Origin: Thermoguttaceae bacterium
GTDB taxonomy: Bacteria; Planctomycetota; Planctomycetia; Pirellulales; Thermoguttaceae
Reading direction: 5' to 3'
Assembly (NCBI GenBank): GCA_017447865.1
Contig: JAFSMO010000074.1
Location: 248,001-312,000 of the forward strand
Length of the DNA stretch: 64,000 nt
Part shown: piece by piece, positions 58,276-64,000 of the stretch
Layout of the letters: each line of letters opens with the position of its first letter
Numbering within the stretch: position 1 is the stretch's first letter
The notes under the pieces: model-generated
The model's input: only the letters and a program-made list of their open reading frames with translations
What the model was told of the DNA's origin: nothing
Database searches by the model: none
Position numbers and translations under genes: made by a program

Positions 58276-59166
58276 ATGCCTACTCCAATCCTGAAAGCTG
58301 AAAATCTGGTCAGACGCCTTAAATTTTGGAATCAAAAAGTAATTGTAAATGGATTCTCGATCCAAATTAATTCCGGCGAAATTGTGGCTTTGCTGGGAGG
58401 TAATGGTGCAGGAAAATCCACCACGCTCGACATGCTATCGGGTTTAACGAGGCCGACGTCCGGAAAGATTTCCCAGTACCAGCCTGAAAAAGATTCCTGG
58501 CGTGACATTACGAATGAGCCTTTGTATAAACGCGCCCAGCATGGGATTTGCTATCTTTCGCAAAAGCCGAGTGTTTTTGAGGGGCTGACCACACGCCAAA
58601 ACCTGCTCGGAATCATGGAGATCATGCACGACCGGGACCTGCGCAGCAGCATGAACGCCTATGATTCTTCCCTGAAGACCCGGGAGGATTTTTGTGATGC
58701 GCTTCTGCATCGTTTCGACCTTTACAAACGCCGGGACGAAAAGGTGAATATTCTCTCTGGCGGCGAGAAACACCGTTTGGAAATCGCCCGGTCGTTTATT
58801 CGCAAGCCGAAGTTGATCCTTCTGGATGAACCGTACGCGGCCGTAGATGTGGCGGGCATTGAGCTTTGTGCCCAGATGTTCAGGCGGGTCCGCGAAATGG
58901 GAGTTTCTATTGTAATCGTGGACCACCGAACCGATGAGGTTTTGAAGATCTGTGACCGTGCGATTTTTATGCACGAGGGCAGAATTCACACGATTGGAAC
59001 GCCGTATGAAATTGTGCGTATTCCTCTCGTTCAGGAGAAACTCCTCTGTGCCGAAACCCCGCGAATGCTTGAAATGTTTTCTACTCCCGGGCCGTATGTG
59101 GAACCGTCTTCCCAGCCGACGGCCACCCCTGAAATGTTTAAGTCCAAAACCGTGAGGATCGAATAA
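58276..59166 (+). CDS. LptB-like ABC transporter ATPase
   Basis: A 296-residue ABC ATPase resembling LptB (lipopolysaccharide export) and branched-chain amino-acid ATPases (LivF-type). Walker A 'LLGGNGAGKST', Q-loop 'GICYLSQKPSVF', signature 'LSGGEKHRLEIARSF', Walker B 'LILLDEPYAAVDVAG', H-loop 'VIVDHRTDEVL'. The 'LSQKPSVFEGLTTRQNL' region is LptB-like. About 50 extra residues follow the usual end (Pro/Thr/Ser-rich), and no permease gene is adjacent. It could be an orphan LptB; substrate not determined. Confidence 0.82.
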   Translation: MPTPILKAENLVRRLKFWNQKVIVNGFSIQINSGEIVALLGGNGAGKSTTLDMLSGLTRPTSGKISQYQPEKDSWRDITNEPLYKRAQHGICYLSQKPSVFEGLTTRQNLLGIMEIMHDRDLRSSMNAYDSSLKTREDFCDALLHRFDLYKRRDEKVNILSGGEKHRLEIARSFIRKPKLILLDEPYAAVDVAGIELCAQMFRRVREMGVSIVIVDHRTDEVLKICDRAIFMHEGRIHTIGTPYEIVRIPLVQEKLLCAETPRMLEMFSTPGPYVEPSSQPTATPEMFKSKTVRIE

Positions 59167-59174
59167 ACTTTTCC

Positions 59175-59228
59175 TGAACGCAAACGGCAAAGAGCGAACC
59201 AGGAAATTCATTCGTCGTTTGGCGTTCA
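59175..59228. other. Intergenic hairpin
   Basis: TGAACGC-AAACG (59175-59186) pairs with CGTTT-G-GCGTTCA (59216-59228), 12 bp with one bulge, between the ABC ATPase and the next gene. No T-run, so not a clear terminator. Confidence 0.5.
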
Positions 59229-59272
59229 TCACACGTTCCCCGCTTTGGTTTTTTGTTTTCCCGGATTCGTTT

Positions 59273-59911
59273 ATGTTGATTAATTCCTATCCCGTTTACG
59301 TCATTAAAGTGGGTTCCGGCTATGGGATCATGGCGACGCCGGACAGTCCGGAGGAAAAGCCGGAATATGCCGTTCTGGTGTTTCGCAAAGAGGAACTGGC
59401 CGACCAGTTTATTGAGGCGGTGGGACTTGAAAACGCGGACGTGCGCTACCTGCGTGATGAACGCGAACTGGGGCGTGTGCTTGCCTCGCAGCCGGCGGAA
59501 GTGACGCACATTGCGATCGACTCGAGCCTGAAGGACGGCCACCTGGAAACGACGTGCCTGACGCTCTACGAAATGATCAAAGAGCACATGCCGCTCGCGC
59601 GCTCGCCGTGGGACTACCCGGTTTTCTTCCTGCGCCAGAGGAACGGGAATTTTTCGGCCATTCAGACGGAAAAATCGCTAGTGATCGCGATGTTCACGAG
59701 CAACCAGCTCACAAAAGATTACCGGGCGAAACTGGACCGGCCGGCCCAATACGAAATCACACGGGTCGAAACGCCGAAAGCGCTTTTGGAATTCCTGAAA
59801 GCCCTGCCGGAGGAAATCACGGCCGTGGCGTTTAACCCGACGATGGACGGGCAGAGTACCAAGGCACAGTGCCTTGAAATCGCCAAACTGATTGAGAAAT
59901 TTTTGAGTTAA
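59273..59911 (+). CDS. Hypothetical protein
   Basis: A 212-residue protein without a recognised domain or signal peptide. It opens 'MLINSYPVYVIKVGSGYGIMATPDSPEEKPEYAVLVFRKEELADQFIEAVGLENADVRYL', a pattern of strand-helix-strand with a later 'DSSLKDGHLETTCLTLYEMIKEHM'. A start at 59219 would add 18 residues and run into the hairpin; 59273 is the first ATG. It lies between an ABC ATPase and a GH38-like protein, same strand. Function unknown. Confidence 0.65.
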   Translation: MLINSYPVYVIKVGSGYGIMATPDSPEEKPEYAVLVFRKEELADQFIEAVGLENADVRYLRDERELGRVLASQPAEVTHIAIDSSLKDGHLETTCLTLYEMIKEHMPLARSPWDYPVFFLRQRNGNFSAIQTEKSLVIAMFTSNQLTKDYRAKLDRPAQYEITRVETPKALLEFLKALPEEITAVAFNPTMDGQSTKAQCLEIAKLIEKFLS

Positions 59912-59989
59912 AGTGAGGAAAAGAGGCGAGGGAAACGGGATTTTTCACTCCCGGACTTCAACCTTTTGCTCTTGTAAAACCTGAAAAAT

Positions 59990-62900
59990 ATGCGTCAAAT
60001 TTACGTCATACTCCCCTCGCAGGGAATGGATTCACTCTCGCTTGCCGGCTCGGACGAGGACTGCCGCGAGCTGCTCTCCGCATGGACGTGCGTGTACCAT
60101 CCCGATATTCTGCGCCAGACGCGCAAGATTAACACGCCGATCTACGGCCTTTACGTGTACGACGAGCCGGAAAATGCGATTCTTCTCACCCCCAAACCGA
60201 CGCAGGAAATTCTGGACTGGAGCTGGATCGAAAGGGCTGAAAACCGCAACTGCGTCTTCGTGAAGAACTGCGCCGATCTGACCGCGCTCACCGCCGAAGT
60301 GCTGGAAATCCTCAAACACGACGCCGAATTGGACGCGGAAGCCGCCGCGAAAAATGCCGAGGAGGAAGCCGAGACCGCCGAGGGTGAAACCGCTTCTGAA
60401 CCGGAACCGGCGGAGGAAACCGCGAAACCGGCCGCGGCGCTTCCATCGGGTGACCCCTGCGCGAAGCCCTCGAAGGAGGAAATGCCGCAAACCGTCGATT
60501 TTCTGGCGCTGGGGATGATGCACCTCCTCTCCGAGGTCATGTCGCACAAGCTCCAGTTCATGAGCTACCTCGACTCGAACGGGTTTGCGGACAATATTTT
60601 GGCGTCGCTCGACGCGGTGGATTCGGGCGACGCGGATAAAGCGCACCGAAGGATGCAGGACGCGTGGGATCAGCTGATCCAGTCCCGTCAATATTACGCG
60701 CCGCAGGATGGCTACGTGTTCGACCTTGCGCTTCTGGATCGGGACTACATTCCGGAGTCGTTTCAGGCGGAACTGGACGAAGGAACGCCGCTGAATGTTC
60801 TGGCGGACGGTGCGGTCATTCGTCTGATGGCCGAAAAGTACCCGGCGATGCTGGAAACGCTGAAAAAGCGCCTCGAAAACAAAACGTTGAGTCTCGCCGG
60901 CGGTGAGGAGACTGAGACGGAACTCCCGCTGCTGACGCAGGAAGGGATTTTGAGCCGCCTGCTGAACGGTCTGGCCGTTTATGAGAAATTTCTCGGTCGA
61001 AAGCCCGATTTTTACGGTCGGCGCAAGTTCGGCCTGACGCCGGTTTTGCCGAATCTCCTGAAACGCCTCGGCTTCGACGGTGCGCTGCATTTCACGCTCG
61101 ATGACGGAAAATTCCCCACGTGCGAGCAGTCACGCATCGGCTGGAAAGGGACCGACGGGCAAATCATCGAATCGATTGCGAAAGTCCCGATCGAAGCGGC
61201 CAAAGCGGAGTCAGTGGCGGGCGCTCCGGTCTCGCTCGTCAGCTCGATCAACGTCGATAATTCGTTTGGTTCGCTCTTCACGCACTGGGCCGGCGAGGGG
61301 ATGGTCTCAGAGTGGTTCACGCTCCTGAAACGCGCGTGCAAATGGACGCAGCTGCTCGGGATCCTCAGCACGTTTTCCAGCTGCATGGAGTCCACGCGGT
61401 ACTCGAGCTGCGAGGAAAGATTCAGTCCCGAAAAGTACGTCTCGCCGTACCTCTCTCAGATGGCGGCCGCGAAAGAGCCGAACCCGATCTCCCGGTGGGC
61501 GTGTTACCACCAGACCCGGGTGAAGCTCGATAGTCTGGTGAGTCTGGAAAGCCTCGCGAACTGGCTCTTCCCGAAGGACGCGCCGTTGGACGCGGGGAAA
61601 AAGCTCCTCGAACGCCTGGAATCCCAGCCGGTCACGACGAAAGAATTTTTTGCCGCGGCCCAGCAGGAGGCGCTGGCTGCCGGGAGGAAGGCGGCGGAGA
61701 AAATCTCGTCGTTCCTTTCGGATGGGACCCGCAAAAACGCGCTTCTTCTTCTGAATCCCGCGAGTTTCTCGGCCATTCGGACGACGGATCTGACGGAAGC
61801 GGAGCGAAACCTTTCCATCCCGCGGCTCATCCCGGAGGAAAAGGACGCGGTCCAGCGTCATTTCTGGGAAACGCACGCGATGGATTCCCGCCAGCCGGTC
61901 CATGCCGCGCGGGTCGAAGTGCCGCCGATGGGCTTTGCGATCCTGACCGATTCGCCCTCTTTGCCAGCGACGCCTGAAAAGCAGAAAACCGCAAGAAACT
62001 GGTTTGGGCTGAAGAAGAAAACGCCGGCGACCCCCTCGCCGATCTCGCAGGACCCCGAGACCGGAATGTGGGTCATGCACAATGAATTGCTGACGCTCCG
62101 TTTCGACCCATACACGGGGCACTTGCGCTCGGTTTTTGACCTGATGCACCGTGGGAACCGCTTTTCCCAGCAGCTCGCCATGCGTCTGAAATCGTCGCCG
62201 CTCGATTCGCTCTCGGATGAAGCTCCGGAGGATTACACGATCATGGCGGCGGACTCGTTCAAGCCGCACGTTTTTGCGGACCGCAGTTCACTTGCCGTGA
62301 CGGGGCGTCTGATGGACCGCAAGGGGGAGATTTGCGCGCGGTTCACCCAAACGACGACGCTGCGCCGCGGCTCGTCCATCGTGGAGTTCGAGGTCTTTCT
62401 GGAGCCGCTCAAGGAACCGGGCCGCAACCCGTGGCAGTCGTATTACGCCAGCCGCCTGGCGTGGGGCGATTCGACGGTCGATTTCTTCCGGAACGTCGGA
62501 TTTTCGTCCCAGCCCACGTCGGCGTTCAAGATCGAAGCGCCGTATTTCGTGGACATTCGGCCGCTGCATTTTGCCGCTTCGACGCGCATCATGTCGAGCG
62601 TGACGCACGAGCTGGCCCAGCGCGTCCGCGGTCGGGAGCTGAACCGGGAAGATTTCTTGCCCGAGCGCGGGCAGGAAACCGAGTACGCCGACACGCGCCT
62701 GACGCTTCTGGCAAACGGCTTGCCGTGGCACCGCAACTGCGGGAACCGCCGCCTTGACACTTTGTTGGTCGTGCAGGGCGAAACATGCCGCCAGTTCCGT
62801 TTTGCCGTGGCGGTGAACACGCCGTACCCGATGAAGACCGCGCTGGGATTCATGGCTCCGGTCGTTCAGACGGCCGCCGCTCTGAAAACGCCCGAAACCG

Positions 62901-63166
62901 CCGCGCCTTCTGGCTGGTTTGGCCACGTTTCGCACAAGAACGTGGTGATCACGCACTGGGAAGCGACGGAAAACGGTGCGATCCTGCGCTTTGCGGAGAC
63001 CGAGGGGCGCAACGTCCGCGTCACGTTCCGGGCGCTCCACCCGATCAAGACGGCGGAGCAGACGGACTTCCGCGGCGGCTGCGTGAACACCTACGCGATC
63101 GACGGAGACAAAATCTCGTTCGAGATTTTCGCGAACGAGTTCAAAGAAATCCGAATTCAATTTTAA
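59990..63166 (+). CDS. GH38-like giant protein
   Basis: A 1058-residue cytoplasmic-looking protein (no signal peptide). After an N-terminal part and an Ala/Glu low-complexity stretch (about 105-165) there is a barrel-like region with 'LPLLTQEGILSRLLNGLAVYEKFLGRKPDFYGRRKFGLTPVLPNLLKRLGFDGALHFTLDDGKFP', resembling the GH38/GH57-type mannosidase catalytic half. The C-terminal 350 residues ('MWVMHNELLTLRFDPYTGHLRSVFDLMHRGNRFSQQLAMRL') are like the beta-sandwich of GH38 alpha-mannosidases. Catalytic residues could not be placed with certainty, so it may be a divergent or inactive relative. It precedes apgM by 35 bp. Confidence 0.65.
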   Translation: MRQIYVILPSQGMDSLSLAGSDEDCRELLSAWTCVYHPDILRQTRKINTPIYGLYVYDEPENAILLTPKPTQEILDWSWIERAENRNCVFVKNCADLTALTAEVLEILKHDAELDAEAAAKNAEEEAETAEGETASEPEPAEETAKPAAALPSGDPCAKPSKEEMPQTVDFLALGMMHLLSEVMSHKLQFMSYLDSNGFADNILASLDAVDSGDADKAHRRMQDAWDQLIQSRQYYAPQDGYVFDLALLDRDYIPESFQAELDEGTPLNVLADGAVIRLMAEKYPAMLETLKKRLENKTLSLAGGEETETELPLLTQEGILSRLLNGLAVYEKFLGRKPDFYGRRKFGLTPVLPNLLKRLGFDGALHFTLDDGKFPTCEQSRIGWKGTDGQIIESIAKVPIEAAKAESVAGAPVSLVSSINVDNSFGSLFTHWAGEGMVSEWFTLLKRACKWTQLLGILSTFSSCMESTRYSSCEERFSPEKYVSPYLSQMAAAKEPNPISRWACYHQTRVKLDSLVSLESLANWLFPKDAPLDAGKKLLERLESQPVTTKEFFAAAQQEALAAGRKAAEKISSFLSDGTRKNALLLLNPASFSAIRTTDLTEAERNLSIPRLIPEEKDAVQRHFWETHAMDSRQPVHAARVEVPPMGFAILTDSPSLPATPEKQKTARNWFGLKKKTPATPSPISQDPETGMWVMHNELLTLRFDPYTGHLRSVFDLMHRGNRFSQQLAMRLKSSPLDSLSDEAPEDYTIMAADSFKPHVFADRSSLAVTGRLMDRKGEICARFTQTTTLRRGSSIVEFEVFLEPLKEPGRNPWQSYYASRLAWGDSTVDFFRNVGFSSQPTSAFKIEAPYFVDIRPLHFAASTRIMSSVTHELAQRVRGRELNREDFLPERGQETEYADTRLTLLANGLPWHRNCGNRRLDTLLVVQGETCRQFRFAVAVNTPYPMKTALGFMAPVVQTAAALKTPETAAPSGWFGHVSHKNVVITHWEATENGAILRFAETEGRNVRVTFRALHPIKTAEQTDFRGGCVNTYAIDGDKISFEIFANEFKEIRIQF

Positions 63167-63201
63167 GGCTCAAAGTTCAAATCCTGAAGGATCAATAAAA
63201 T

Positions 63202-64000
63202 ATGAAGTACGTGATGATTCTGCCCGACGGCTGCGCGGACGAGAAGATCCCTGCGCTGGGGAACAAAACCATTTTTGAGGCGGCCAAAATCCCGAACATG
63301 ACCGAGATCGCGAAGCAGGGGATCGTCGGCTGGTCGAATAATACGCCGATGAGTCTCCCCGCGGGTTCCGATCCCGCCACGATGTCGCTTTTGGGCTACG
63401 ACCCCCAGATTTACTACACGGGCCGCGCGCCGCTCGAAGCCACGGCGATGAACGTGGAGCTGGGCCCCAAAGACTGGGCCGTCCGCTGCAATCTCGTGAC
63501 GATCGAAAACGGCAAAATGATCAGTTTCAACGCCGCGCAAATCTCCTCCGAGGAAGGGGCGGCGCTGCTCGCCACCGCGCAGGAAAAGCTCGGGAACGAC
63601 GTGATTTCGTTCTTCCCGGGGGTCAGCTACCGCAACGTCGTGCGCTGGAAAGACCTTCCGGGCTCACCCGCCCCGTTTAGTGCCGGGACCCGGACGTACG
63701 CGCCGCACGATTACATCGGTAAAAGCATTTACGGCGTGCATCCCGCTGGGGCCGGAAGCGTGGAACTGGACGCGCTCATGGCGGAGGTCCACAAGATTTT
63801 CGCCGACCATCCCGTGAATAAAAAACGGATCGCGGACGGCAAGCTCCCCGCCACGGACGCCTGGCTCTGGGGGCAGGGCCTGAAGCCGGCATTTCCGACC
63901 TTCAAGGAACGCTTTGGGAAGACCGGCGCGATGATCACCGCCGTGGACCTCCTGCGCGGCCTGGCGATTTTGCTGGGCTGGGACTGCATCCACGTGGACG
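63202..64000 (+). CDS. apgM: Cofactor-independent phosphoglycerate mutase, ApgM type (3' end outside window)
   Basis: 266 codons are visible, and the frame is open at the right edge. The protein begins 'MKYVMILPDGCADEKIPALG', with 'SLPAGSDPATMSLLGYDPQIYYTGRAPLEATAMNVEL', the hallmark of the archaeal-type 2,3-bisphosphoglycerate-independent mutase (metal-binding ATPase/alkaline phosphatase fold). It interconverts 3- and 2-phosphoglycerate in glycolysis. GAAGGA lies 10 nt before the ATG. The catalytic Ser, which takes the phosphate, should be the S of 'PAGSD'; the second metal site lies beyond the window. Confidence 0.93.
   Translation, partial: MKYVMILPDGCADEKIPALGNKTIFEAAKIPNMTEIAKQGIVGWSNNTPMSLPAGSDPATMSLLGYDPQIYYTGRAPLEATAMNVELGPKDWAVRCNLVTIENGKMISFNAAQISSEEGAALLATAQEKLGNDVISFFPGVSYRNVVRWKDLPGSPAPFSAGTRTYAPHDYIGKSIYGVHPAGAGSVELDALMAEVHKIFADHPVNKKRIADGKLPATDAWLWGQGLKPAFPTFKERFGKTGAMITAVDLLRGLAILLGWDCIHVD

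Overview
The window looks like chromosomal DNA of a planctomycete, probably Pirellulales and close to the gut/rumen Thermoguttaceae lineages. The pointers are a planctomycete-style J-domain-like protein opening with 'YHEWLGISPEDRPINHYSLLSL', a HYExAFE-type protein, a C-terminal PEP-CTERM sorting signal, an HprK-related kinase A, a futalosine-pathway MqnA, and rpmJ-rpsM-rpsK-rpoA-rplQ without rpsD. Placement is inferred from gene content only; no marker search was possible.

Layout. 1-5265: three acidic proteins in one operon, two with a single N-terminal membrane anchor, possibly pilus/secretion-associated. 5344-7648: PhnP-like metallohydrolase and the J-domain-like protein. 7649-13197: gdhA behind an array of TTGCCGC boxes, then a tight four-gene unit: methyltransferase, RNA ligase, HD-Pnk end-healing enzyme and an NrpR-type (DUF128) regulator. 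13213-19647 (minus): FHA-GAF histidine kinase, an intergenic small-RNA candidate, and a 1327-residue PEP-CTERM surface protein. 20031-25587: rdgB, a beta-helix carbohydrate enzyme, aspS, mqnA. 25667-34945 (minus): LVIVD beta-propeller, M29 aminopeptidase, three tandem Tat-exported GH20-like paralogues, an LRR_5 protein and an iron-type alcohol dehydrogenase. 35095-39248: CPBP protease, PfkB kinase, Uup-like ABC-F. 39531-42595: ribosomal protein/rpoA operon. 42674-49914: an unusual MurE, the HYExAFE protein, a TPMT-like methyltransferase, AcpS, a repeat-rich membrane protein, a TPR lipoprotein. 50114-54597: initiator tRNA, HemY, ScpB, HprK-A, HisF. 55000-64000: PilT, an enlarged signal peptidase I, LptB-like ATPase, an unknown protein, a GH38-like giant protein and ApgM (cut by the right edge).

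The most interesting material is (i) the RNA-repair cassette coupled to an NrpR-like sensor, (ii) a short promoter-to-terminator transcript at 15.5 kb, (iii) several families of non-coding repeats: two MITE-like palindromic elements, two hairpin repeat families and many heptanucleotide tandem arrays, two of which form inverted pairs, and (iv) a tandem triplication of GH20-like genes in which two copies carry a palindrome between -35 and -10. Promoters are easy to read: TTGACA-like, 16-17 bp, then very often TAAAAT. Large antisense frames over the GC-rich genes were treated as shadows.
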